NCBI GenBank assembly: GCA_009921785.1
Contig: RFXE01000116.1
Coordinates: forward strand, 1-5,969
Length of the DNA: 5,969 nt
Reading direction: 5' to 3'
DNA from: Alphaproteobacteria bacterium
GTDB lineage: Bacteria; Pseudomonadota; Alphaproteobacteria; Rhizobiales; Beijerinckiaceae
Positions within the stretch are counted from its first letter, which is position 1, and each line of letters begins with the position of its first letter. The position numbers and the translations under genes were made by a program. Of the stretch, positions 1 through 5,203 are shown in pieces. The notes beneath the pieces are model-generated. The model did no database searches. It worked only from the letters and a program-made list of their open reading frames with translations, and was not told where the DNA came from.

Positions 1-224
1 TACCCGCAGGCGTCAAAAAGATTGAAGGCGTATTTGAACGCGGCGATGCAGTGGTCATGCGTGCGCCTGATGGTGGTGAATTGGGCCGCGGCTTAATTGG
101 CTATGATTCAACCGAAGCGGCATTACTCGCAGGTAAGTCTTCCCGCGATATTGAAAAAATTCTCGGTTATGCCGGGCGCGCTGAGCTCATCCATCGTGAC
201 GATATGGCTTTGGGAGTGAGCTAA
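1..224 (+). CDS. proB: Glutamate 5-kinase, C-terminal part (5' end outside window)
   Basis: Only the last 73 codons are present (reading frame from base 3, stop TAA at 222-224). Glutamate 5-kinase phosphorylates the gamma-carboxyl of L-glutamate, the committed and usually proline-inhibited first step of proline synthesis in the cytoplasm. The visible part corresponds to the C-terminal PUA domain: the stretch PAGVKKIEGVFERGDAV near the start, then LGRGLIGYDS, and the terminal ILGYAGRAELIHRDDM, which is a characteristic ProB ending. The amino-acid kinase domain lies upstream and cannot be assessed. The stop is followed after 2 bp by the proA start, so the two are almost certainly co-transcribed and translationally coupled. 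The identification rests on the match of this tail to the family plus the adjacent proA. Confidence 0.93.
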   Translation, partial: PAGVKKIEGVFERGDAVVMRAPDGGELGRGLIGYDSTEAALLAGKSSRDIEKILGYAGRAELIHRDDMALGVS

Positions 225-226
225 TC

Positions 227-1516
227 ATGAATGAGATGATGTCTCAGACCGACCGGGACGCACTCGTAAAGCTAATGAATGAGCTCGGTGAGAACGCTCG
301 CCGTGCCGCGCATGAAGTTGCGAATGCCTCGAGCGAATTAAAATCATCCGCGCTACGTTCTGCAGCACAGATGATCCGTCAAAATGCTCAATCGATTCTT
401 GCGGCAAATTCTTCAGATATCGCCGATGCTGAGGCACGAGGCACAAAAGGTGCATTTCTTGATCGTTTAAAGCTTGATAGCACGCGCCTTGAAGCGATTG
501 CTAAAGCTGTTGAGGATGTCGCCGCTCTACACGATCCCGTTGGACGCGTTTTAGCGGAATGGACGCGGCCTAATGGTCTTCACTTTCAACGCGTGGCAAC
601 GCCGCTCGGTGTTATCGGCGTGATCTTTGAAAGCCGTCCGAATGTTACAGCAGATGCCGCAGCGCTTTGTGTGAAAAGTGGTAATGCGACTATTTTGCGT
701 GCGGGCTCGGAGAGCTTTCGGACATCAACGGAAATAGCCAATGCGATGCGCGCTGGCTTTATACAAGCAGGGCTCACCGAGAACGCGATTCAACTTGTGC
801 CGACGAAAGACCGTGATGCGGTTGGTATGATGTTAGCGGGCCTGAATGGCGCGATCGATGTGATTGTGCCACGCGGAGGAAAAGGCCTTGTAAGCCGCGT
901 GCAAGATGAAGCGCGCGTTCCGGTTTTCGCGCATCTTGAAGGTATTTGCCATGTCTATGTTCATGCCAAAGCAAATCTCGCTATGGCCGAGCAGATTGTT
1001 CTCAATGCCAAGCTTCGGCGAACAGGTGTCTGTGGTGCGGTAGAGACATTGCTCGTGGATCAAGCAGCTGTCTCAACCCATCTGAAACCGCTTGTTACGT
1101 CGCTTCTCGACAAGGGATGCGCTGTTCGCGGTGATGCAATCGTTCAAAAGGCCGATCCGCGTGTGACCGCCGCTAGTGAAGAAGATTGGCGCGCCGAATA
1201 TCTCGATTCGATTATTGCCGTGAAAGTCGTTAGTGGGCTTGATGACGCGATATCCCATATCGGAACATATGGATCGCATCATACCGAATCGATCATTACG
1301 GATGATCAACACGCTGCCGATGAATTTCTGAAGCGTGTCGATTCGGCGATTGTACTTCACAATGCCTCAACGCAATTTGCTGATGGGGGCGAGTTCGGTT
1401 TTGGTGCTGAGATTGGTATTGCCACAGGCCGTATGCATGCGCGCGGGCCCGTAGGTATCGACCAACTCTGCTCGTTCAAATATCGTGTTTATGGTTCAGG
1501 ACAAATCCGCCCCTGA
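227..1516 (+). CDS. proA: Gamma-glutamyl phosphate reductase (glutamate-5-semialdehyde dehydrogenase)
   Basis: This is a complete 429-residue enzyme, close to the usual family length. It reduces L-glutamyl-5-phosphate with NADPH to glutamate-5-semialdehyde, the second step of proline synthesis, in the cytoplasm. It belongs to the aldehyde dehydrogenase superfamily. Visible landmarks are the cofactor-domain stretch PLGVIGVIFESRPNV at residues 126-140, the catalytic cysteine Cys269 in RRTGVCGAVE, the ProA signature region at 335-356 (V-x5-A-I-x-H-I...YGSHHTESI), and the C-terminal block FADGGEFGFGAEIGIATG followed by HARGPVGI. The ATG at 227 lies 2 bp after the proB stop. GGGAG at 212-216, inside the proB end, is a reasonable ribosome binding site. 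ATGs at 236 and 239 are in-frame alternatives with poorer upstream sequence. The gene ends 4 bp from a convergent gene. nadD, often downstream of proA, is not here. Confidence 0.97.
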   Translation: MNEMMSQTDRDALVKLMNELGENARRAAHEVANASSELKSSALRSAAQMIRQNAQSILAANSSDIADAEARGTKGAFLDRLKLDSTRLEAIAKAVEDVAALHDPVGRVLAEWTRPNGLHFQRVATPLGVIGVIFESRPNVTADAAALCVKSGNATILRAGSESFRTSTEIANAMRAGFIQAGLTENAIQLVPTKDRDAVGMMLAGLNGAIDVIVPRGGKGLVSRVQDEARVPVFAHLEGICHVYVHAKANLAMAEQIVLNAKLRRTGVCGAVETLLVDQAAVSTHLKPLVTSLLDKGCAVRGDAIVQKADPRVTAASEEDWRAEYLDSIIAVKVVSGLDDAISHIGTYGSHHTESIITDDQHAADEFLKRVDSAIVLHNASTQFADGGEFGFGAEIGIATGRMHARGPVGIDQLCSFKYRVYGSGQIRP

Positions 1517-1520
1517 AAAA

Positions 1521-1904
1521 TCACACAGGCGCCCAGTAGCCTGACACGAACAAGCCAAGCGCACAGACATAGGCAAGGCTCCACAGAATAGAGCGCAGTG
1601 CCGCGCGGTCTCCGATATAAGCTAATACATAGAGTATGCGACTGAGCAAAAAACCAACAGCGAGCGCATCGACCATGGGTTGCGGACCTTTGGTCCAGAC
1701 GGCCACAAAAAGCGCGGCAATGAAAACCGGCAACGCTTCGAAACAATTAAGATGCGCATAATAGGCGCGGCGCTTAGCGCCTTCTAATTGATCGAGGCTT
1801 TCTCGCGGCGCGCGATTATCATAGCGTCCGCCACTTTTCGCGTAACCCACAACAACAATAGGCATCAGCGTTACAGCAATCAGGCACAAGGCGGCGATAG
1901 GCAT
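1521..1904 (-). CDS. MAPEG-family small integral membrane protein
   Basis: This 127-residue, strongly hydrophobic protein has four predicted membrane segments at about residues 2-22, 54-71, 77-97 and 104-122, the four-helix layout of the MAPEG family (membrane-associated proteins in eicosanoid and glutathione metabolism; microsomal glutathione transferase-like). Family-like sequence includes PRESLDQLEGAKRRAYYAHLN at the loop-helix 2 junction, the HLNxFExxP pattern at residues 51-59, and a conserved-looking RILYxLxYxxDRAxLRS around 89-105. Bacterial members of this length are common in Proteobacteria and mostly uncharacterised, so glutathione transferase or peroxidase activity cannot be claimed. 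The start is well supported: AGAGGAG lies 8 bp upstream of the ATG. The gene converges on proA with a 4-bp gap and diverges from zapE. The family call is fairly sure; the function is unknown. Confidence 0.85.
   Translation of the reverse strand: MPIAALCLIAVTLMPIVVVGYAKSGGRYDNRAPRESLDQLEGAKRRAYYAHLNCFEALPVFIAALFVAVWTKGPQPMVDALAVGFLLSRILYVLAYIGDRAALRSILWSLAYVCALGLFVSGYWAPV
1526..1543 (-). terminator. Weak candidate intrinsic terminator of the MAPEG gene
   Basis: CAGGC and GCCTG form a perfect 5-bp stem around an 8-base loop, overlapping the last codons of the minus-strand gene. Read on the minus strand, the stem is followed after 5 bases by TTTTT (complement of 1516-1520), which overlaps the proA stop. 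The stem is short and the T-run is offset, so this is tentative. No better terminator is visible between the two convergent genes. Confidence 0.25.
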
Positions 1905-2050
1905 CGATTAAACTCCTCTACACTCGTGGTGAGTTACGAGGTTCGGCCGGGTCTAGTTCACTGATCTCTACAGGCCGACGATAAATCTCGGCGGTGACTT
2001 GCTCCGCGCGGCGCGGCGTGCATGATCCGGCGCGGTCAGGGACAGGATGA
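1905..2050. promoter_or_regulatory. Divergent intergenic region between the MAPEG gene and zapE
   Basis: These 146 bp separate two divergently transcribed genes, so they should carry both promoters. I see no convincing -35/-10 pair in either direction. The zapE-proximal half is G/C-rich with overlapping GCGCGGC copies around 2007-2020. The MAPEG-proximal part contains a short CTCGT...ACGAG inverted repeat. Neither can be assigned a function from sequence alone. Confidence 0.4.
1913..1919 (-). promoter_or_regulatory. Ribosome binding site of the MAPEG gene
   Basis: On the minus strand this reads AGAGGAG, a strong Shine-Dalgarno match 8 bases before the ATG at 1904. It fixes the start of the small membrane protein and supports the gene being real. 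Confidence 0.75.
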
Positions 2051-3217
2051 ATGAGTCGGATTACCCATAAACGGCCCAGCGCAGCCTATGAGCAGCTTGT
2101 CGGCCTCGGCGAAATTGATCGCGATCCCGCGCAGGTTGAAGTTCTTAAGCATCTCGATCGTCTTTGCGATGACCTTGCCGCCCTCCCTTCTCGAAAAGCA
2201 GGGCTCGGCTGGTTGTTCGGTCGAAAGCCGCGCATGCCACGCGGTCTATATCTCTGGGGTTCAGTGGGTCGTGGCAAAACCATGCTGATGGATCTCATGC
2301 TTGAGAGCGCGCCTTTGCAGCAAAAGGCCCGCATGCATTTCCAATCCTTTATGGCTGATGTTCATCACCGTATCCATGACTACCGTATGCGCATCAAACA
2401 GGGGGACACAAAAGACAGTGACCCGATCCCGCCCGTTGCACGAGCGATATCTGACGAGATCACGTTGCTCTGTCTCGATGAGTTTTCTGTAACCGATATT
2501 GCTGATGCTATGATCTTAGCGCGTTTATTCAAGGCTCTTTTTGAAAATGGTTTAGTCCTAGTAACGACATCAAATATCGAGCCCGCTCGGCTTTACGAAC
2601 ATGGCTTAAACCGCGCACTTTTTTTGCCATTTATCGAAATACTTACATCCTTCACGGTGACCGTTGAGCTTGATGCACCCCATGATTATCGGCTTGATAA
2701 AGCGATTGGTTTACAAAGCTATTTTTATCCTGATGATGAGAGGGCAACCCAATCGCTCAATGCACGCTTCGACGCTTTGACCCAAGGCCACGACGTTAAA
2801 TCTAATTCAATCGACGTATTGGGACATGAAGTAACCGTGCCCGAATCCGCAAATAGTGTTGCGCGATTTCATTATGCAGATCTTTGTCAAAAAGCATTGG
2901 GCGCCAATGATTTTATTGCGATCGGTGAATATTTTCATACAATCTTCATCGACCATGTCCCGATCATCTCAAGCGAAAATCATAATGAGGCGAAGCGATT
3001 TATCGCTTTGATCGATGCGCTCTATGATCGCAGCGTGAAACTTTATATGACGGCTGCGGTGCGCCCTGAATTTCTATATCGTGCAGGAGACGGTCGTGAG
3101 GCATTTGAGTTTGATCGAACTGTTTCGCGATTGATTGAAATGCAATCCGAGCCCTATCATGCCTTGCCTCACGGTTTGCGCGCTGTTGGCGCGTCCTCAG
3201 TCGGACATGAAACATGA
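2051..3217 (+). CDS. zapE: Cell division protein ZapE / AFG1-like P-loop ATPase
   Basis: This 388-residue protein is the expected size for the AFG1/ZapE family (E. coli ZapE is about 375). Visible motifs are Walker A GSVGRGKT at residues 70-77, the family stretch HFQSFMADVHHRIH at 96-109, Walker B CLDEF with D143 and E144, the sensor-like TTSN at 172-175, and the family motif GLNRALFLPFI at 185-195, in which Arg188 is a plausible arginine finger. ZapE is an ATPase reported to associate with FtsZ and affect division in E. coli; eukaryotic AFG1/LACE1 acts in mitochondrial quality control. The role here is inferred from family only. The ATG is preceded by AGGGACAGGA at 2038-2047. The tail after about residue 365 looks like the usual variable C-terminus. 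A zapE next to mdh is a familiar alphaproteobacterial arrangement, here interrupted by a regulator gene. Confidence 0.92.
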   Translation: MSRITHKRPSAAYEQLVGLGEIDRDPAQVEVLKHLDRLCDDLAALPSRKAGLGWLFGRKPRMPRGLYLWGSVGRGKTMLMDLMLESAPLQQKARMHFQSFMADVHHRIHDYRMRIKQGDTKDSDPIPPVARAISDEITLLCLDEFSVTDIADAMILARLFKALFENGLVLVTTSNIEPARLYEHGLNRALFLPFIEILTSFTVTVELDAPHDYRLDKAIGLQSYFYPDDERATQSLNARFDALTQGHDVKSNSIDVLGHEVTVPESANSVARFHYADLCQKALGANDFIAIGEYFHTIFIDHVPIISSENHNEAKRFIALIDALYDRSVKLYMTAAVRPEFLYRAGDGREAFEFDRTVSRLIEMQSEPYHALPHGLRAVGASSVGHET

Positions 3218-3220
3218 GTG

Positions 3221-3847
3221 ATGATCTTCATGGGTGACACAGAGGCAATTGAAGCAACGGCTCAGCGCATTCTTTCCGCTGCGATTGAAGAAGTGCGTGC
3301 ATATGGGATTGATCGTGTCACGGTCGTAGCGGTCGCCCGGCGCGCCGCCATGACCCATGCGAATGTGTATCGCCATTACGAAACAAAAGCAGCTCTTTTC
3401 GATGCAATCACATCGACCTGGTTGCGCGGTGTTGAATCGCGATTGGGTGAAATTGCCGATGCGCCTGATCCGGCACGCGATAAGCTTGAACGGCTCATTT
3501 TCGCATTGCTGCGCGCCTATCGTGACCGGCTTGATGATGAGCCACGCCTCTTCGATCTGTTCGTGGCGGCTTTCGACGCGAGCCGTCCCCCCGCCCGGCA
3601 ACACCGGGCCAAGATCCGCATGTTGATTGATCGCATTTTAGAAGAGGGACAGAGCGGCGGCGCCTTTACAATGGGTGGACGGGAAAAGGGCCTAACCTTC
3701 GTTCTCGATGCGCTCTATCGTTTTCTGAACCCCTCATCCCTGCGCCTTGATGCAGAGACGCCGCGCCGGTCACTCGAATTGCGTCTAGGGGTCGTTACAA
3801 CCGCTGTATTGGATCAGCTGGGGCGCAGAGGCGCCAAATCCTCCTAA
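3221..3847 (+). CDS. TetR/AcrR-family transcriptional regulator
   Basis: This is a protein of about 208 residues, normal for TetR dimers. The N-terminal DNA-binding domain is clear: helix 1 around ATAQRILSAAIEEVRAYG, then helix-turn-helix at about residues 34-53 (TVVAVARRAAMTHANVYRHY), followed by the typical ETKAALFDAI. The C-terminal ligand and dimer domain (about 70-205) is not recognisable to subfamily, so no inducer can be named. The start is uncertain: GTG 3218 directly abuts the zapE stop, ATG 3221 is used here, and ATG 3230 (MGDTEAIEAT) is equally credible because no candidate has a strong ribosome binding site. Translation is therefore probably coupled to zapE. It lies in the same frame as zapE, separated only by TGA. 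TetR proteins often repress themselves and neighbours; the palindrome just downstream of the gene is a candidate operator, by inference. Confidence 0.88.
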   Translation: MIFMGDTEAIEATAQRILSAAIEEVRAYGIDRVTVVAVARRAAMTHANVYRHYETKAALFDAITSTWLRGVESRLGEIADAPDPARDKLERLIFALLRAYRDRLDDEPRLFDLFVAAFDASRPPARQHRAKIRMLIDRILEEGQSGGAFTMGGREKGLTFVLDALYRFLNPSSLRLDAETPRRSLELRLGVVTTAVLDQLGRRGAKSS

Positions 3848-3855
3848 AAATTGTG

Positions 3856-3884
3856 TTACAAATTTCAAAATTTGTAATTTGTAA
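3856..3884. repeat. 22-bp perfect palindrome plus an extra half-site
   Basis: TTACAAATTT and AAATTTGTAA are perfect 10-base inverted arms around a central CA (3856-3877). A second copy of ATTTGTAA follows at 3877-3884, sharing one base with the first (3870-3877), so one forward and two reverse half-sites are packed into 29 bp. The size and TTACA...TGTAA edges resemble operators of TetR-type dimers, and the tetR gene ends 8 bp upstream. It could also fold as an A/T-rich hairpin (9-bp stem, TCAA loop), but with a single G-C pair and no clean T-run it is a poor terminator. The repeat is certain; its function is inference. Confidence 0.6.
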
Positions 3885-3915
3885 TAATAATTTCGATTGA
3901 TTAACGTGCTCGCTC

Positions 3916-3943
3916 TCATTTGAGTAATATCATTTAAGTTATT
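3916..3943. repeat. 14-bp imperfect tandem repeat in the mdh promoter region
   Basis: TCATTTGAGTAATA (3916-3929) is followed immediately by TCATTTAAGTTATT (3930-3943), matching at 11 of 14 positions. It lies just upstream of the TATAAT box. Tandem sites of this kind can bind activators, but in such A/T-rich sequence chance similarity is possible. Confidence 0.35.
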
Positions 3944-3947
3944 GAAA

Positions 3948-3953
3948 TATAAT
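3948..3953 (+). promoter_or_regulatory. Candidate -10 box for mdh
   Basis: This is a perfect TATAAT in the expected orientation. At 16-18 bp upstream there is no good -35 match (the sequence there is TAATAT-like), so if it is used it may depend on an activator. A second possible -10, TTATAC, lies at 3958-3963. Perfect -10 boxes arise by chance in A/T-rich DNA, hence moderate confidence. Confidence 0.35.
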
Positions 3954-3969
3954 CGAATTATACGGCACC

Positions 3970-4060
3970 CGCGTGCGGATCACCTTTAGGGGGGAGATAA
4001 TTGCCCAAAATTCCGTCTTTTGGCGAACTTGCCCGATTGGGGGCCCCTCGGTAACACGCG
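3970..4060 (+). other. Candidate structured 5' leader of mdh mRNA
   Basis: CGCGTG (3970-3975) is complementary to CACGCG (4055-4060) and could close a domain. Inside it, CCAAAA (4005-4010) and TTTTGG (4018-4023) form a 6-bp stem with a 7-base loop, and GCCC (4031-4034) can pair with GGGC (4041-4044). AGGGG near 3988-3992 can alternatively pair with CCCCT at 4044-4048, which competes with that last stem. A further CGGG/CCCG hairpin is possible at 4080-4096. I do not recognise a known riboswitch class. Pairing is by eye only. Confidence 0.3.
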
Positions 4061-4113
4061 CTCATAAAAGAAGTGACTTCGGGACCCTCGGGCCCGGCAA
4101 TAACAAAAGAGAT

Positions 4114-4120
4114 GGAAGGA
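4114..4120 (+). promoter_or_regulatory. Ribosome binding site of mdh
   Basis: GGAAGGA sits 9 bases before the ATG at 4130. It decides the start, because the in-frame ATG at 4112 and GTG at 4073 lie upstream of this site and would add residues not expected in the family. Confidence 0.75.
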
Positions 4121-4129
4121 CTTTGGGAC

Positions 4130-5092
4130 ATGGCACGCAAGAAAATTGCATTGATCGGATCGGGACAAATCGGCGGCACACTCGCCCATCTCGCCGGTCT
4201 GAAAGAGTTGGGCGACATCGTCCTCTTCGACATTGCCGACGGCGTACCCCAGGGCAAGGGCCTGGATATTGCTGAATCCGCTCCGGTTGATGGTTTTGAT
4301 GCAGCCTATTCGGGCGCCTCGAATTATGAGGCCATCTCAGGCGCCGATGTGGTGATCGTCACCGCCGGCGTGCCCCGTAAACCCGGCATGAGCCGCGATG
4401 ATCTTTTGGGCATCAATCTCAAGGTTATGGAAGCGGTCGGCACAGGCATCAAGCAATATGCACCGAAGGCCTTCGTGATCTGCATCACCAACCCGCTTGA
4501 TGCGATGGTGTGGGCCCTGCAGAAATTCTCGGGTGTCAACCCGAAGAAAATTGTCGGCATGGCTGGCGTGCTCGACTCTGCACGCTTCCGTCACTTCCTC
4601 GCCGAAGAATTCAAAGTCTCGGTCAAAGACGTCTCCGCAATGACCCTCGGTGGTCATGGCGACGATATGGTGCCCATGGTGCGCTACTCAACCGTTGCCG
4701 GTATTCCGCTCCCCGATCTCGTTAAGATGAAGTGGACAACGCAAGAGCGTCTTGATGCGATTGTCGAGCGCACGCGCAAGGGCGGTGGTGAAATCGTCAA
4801 TCTCTTGAAGACGGGCTCTGCCTATTACGCACCCGCCGCCTCGGCGATTGCGATGGCTGAATCCTATTTGAAAGATCAGAAGCGCGTACTGCCTTGCGCC
4901 GCTCATATCGCCAACGGATATGGCGTGAAGGATATGTTTGTCGGCGTACCGATTGTGATCGGCGCGAAAGGCGTCGAGCGCATCGTTAAGCTGCGCATGA
5001 AGCCGGATGAAAAAGCCGCCTTCGCAAAATCAACAGCATCGGTGCAAAGCCTGATCGATGCCTGCAAGACCATCAATCCGGCGTTGAAGTAA
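4130..5092 (+). CDS. mdh: Malate dehydrogenase (NAD-dependent, LDH-like type)
   Basis: This 320-residue enzyme has the usual length of the LDH-like bacterial malate dehydrogenases. It interconverts malate and oxaloacetate with NAD in the cytoplasmic TCA cycle. Visible features are the Rossmann glycine motif GSGQIGGT at residues 10-17, the ribose-binding acidic residue D34 in LFDIADG, the substrate loop PRKPGMSRDD with R83 and R89, N121 in TNPLDAM, and the catalytic pair D149 (with R152 in LDSARFR) and H176 in TLGGHGDDMVP. Arg at the specificity position of the loop, where lactate dehydrogenases have Gln, argues for malate rather than lactate. The start MARKKIALIG matches family N-termini and has a well-placed ribosome binding site. 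sucC follows 111 bp downstream on the same strand, as expected for the alphaproteobacterial mdh-suc operon. No residue looks defective. Confidence 0.97.
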   Translation: MARKKIALIGSGQIGGTLAHLAGLKELGDIVLFDIADGVPQGKGLDIAESAPVDGFDAAYSGASNYEAISGADVVIVTAGVPRKPGMSRDDLLGINLKVMEAVGTGIKQYAPKAFVICITNPLDAMVWALQKFSGVNPKKIVGMAGVLDSARFRHFLAEEFKVSVKDVSAMTLGGHGDDMVPMVRYSTVAGIPLPDLVKMKWTTQERLDAIVERTRKGGGEIVNLLKTGSAYYAPAASAIAMAESYLKDQKRVLPCAAHIANGYGVKDMFVGVPIVIGAKGVERIVKLRMKPDEKAAFAKSTASVQSLIDACKTINPALK

Positions 5093-5099
5093 TTTGAAC

Positions 5100-5160
5100 G
5101 CAGTAGGGCTTGGGGCTTAGGCATTAGAATAGCGATTGCCTACTGCCTAAGACCTACTGC
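5100..5160 (+). other. Nested hairpin in the mdh-sucC spacer
   Basis: Outer arms GCAGTAGG (5100-5107) and CCTACTGC (5153-5160) are perfectly complementary, and inner arms CTTAGGCA (5116-5123) and TGCCTAAG (5144-5151) form a second perfect 8-bp stem. The two stems are separated by 8 bases on the left and one on the right, with a 20-base apical loop. An alternative continues the outer stem as CTT/AAG after a G-A mismatch. A C/T-rich stretch (CTTTCTTCTCCC) follows, so it could be a partial terminator or an mRNA-processing or stability element setting the mdh to suc ratio. The structure is evident from sequence; the role is inference. Confidence 0.6.
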
Positions 5161-5162
5161 CT
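5139..5162 (+). repeat. 10-bp direct repeat CCTACTGCCT
   Basis: CCTACTGCCT occurs at 5139-5148 and again at 5153-5162. Both copies are complementary to the single GCAGTAGG at 5100-5107, so they can compete for pairing with it. The pattern also resembles short intergenic minisatellites seen in some alphaproteobacterial genomes; whether this unit is dispersed in this genome cannot be told here. Confidence 0.55.
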
Positions 5163-5191
5163 TTCTTCTCCCGCTCTGATCGCCCTTCTCG

Positions 5192-5196
5192 AAGGA
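5192..5196 (+). promoter_or_regulatory. Ribosome binding site of sucC
   Basis: AAGGA lies 7 bases before the ATG at 5204, normal spacing, and supports that start. Confidence 0.7.
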
Positions 5197-5203
5197 AACA
5201 GAA

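Larger units (their letters stand above)
3848..4129 (+). promoter_or_regulatory. mdh upstream region: AT-rich control block followed by a leader
   Basis: These 282 bp have no credible gene. They split into two parts of very different composition. The first, to about 3963, is strongly AT-rich and holds a perfect palindrome, a 14-bp tandem repeat and TATAAT at 3948-3953. The second, from about 3964 to 4129, is richer in G and C with G-runs (six G at 3989-3994) and several short complementary segments. The natural reading is a promoter region followed by a 5' untranslated leader of roughly 150-170 bases for the mdh-suc operon. The transcription start is inferred, not seen. Confidence 0.6.

Noticed and set aside
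1073..1360. Open frame of 95 codons on the minus strand inside proA
   Set aside because: It is fully antisense to conserved proA sequence, with no recognisable protein features.
2047..2070. Seven-codon frame starting 4 bp upstream of the zapE ATG
   Set aside because: It is too short to support as a gene; overlapping ATGs such as ATGAATG arise easily.
3214..3237. Seven-codon frame overlapping the zapE stop and tetR start
   Set aside because: There is no independent evidence, and it is out of frame with both neighbours.
3197..3604. Open frame of 135 codons on the minus strand opposite tetR
   Set aside because: It lies opposite a clear TetR helix-turn-helix gene, has no family features or ribosome binding site, and has an atypical composition rich in Cys, His and Arg.
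3889..3959. AATTTCGATT and AATCGAATT as an inverted repeat around the promoter
   Set aside because: The match is imperfect, far apart and in A/T-rich sequence where such pairs are expected by chance.
4039..4047. GGGGGCCCC self-complementary run as a terminator or hairpin
   Set aside because: The arms touch with no room for a loop and no T-run follows; at most it takes part in alternative leader pairing.
4073..4129. N-terminal extension of mdh from GTG 4073 or ATG 4112
   Set aside because: The extension lies in the leader, upstream of or across a strong ribosome binding site at 4114-4120, and family members start at MARKKIALIG.
4337..4657. Open frame of 106 codons on the minus strand inside mdh
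   Set aside because: It is antisense to conserved Mdh motifs and shows His/Asp-rich low-likelihood sequence, a shadow of mdh codon usage.
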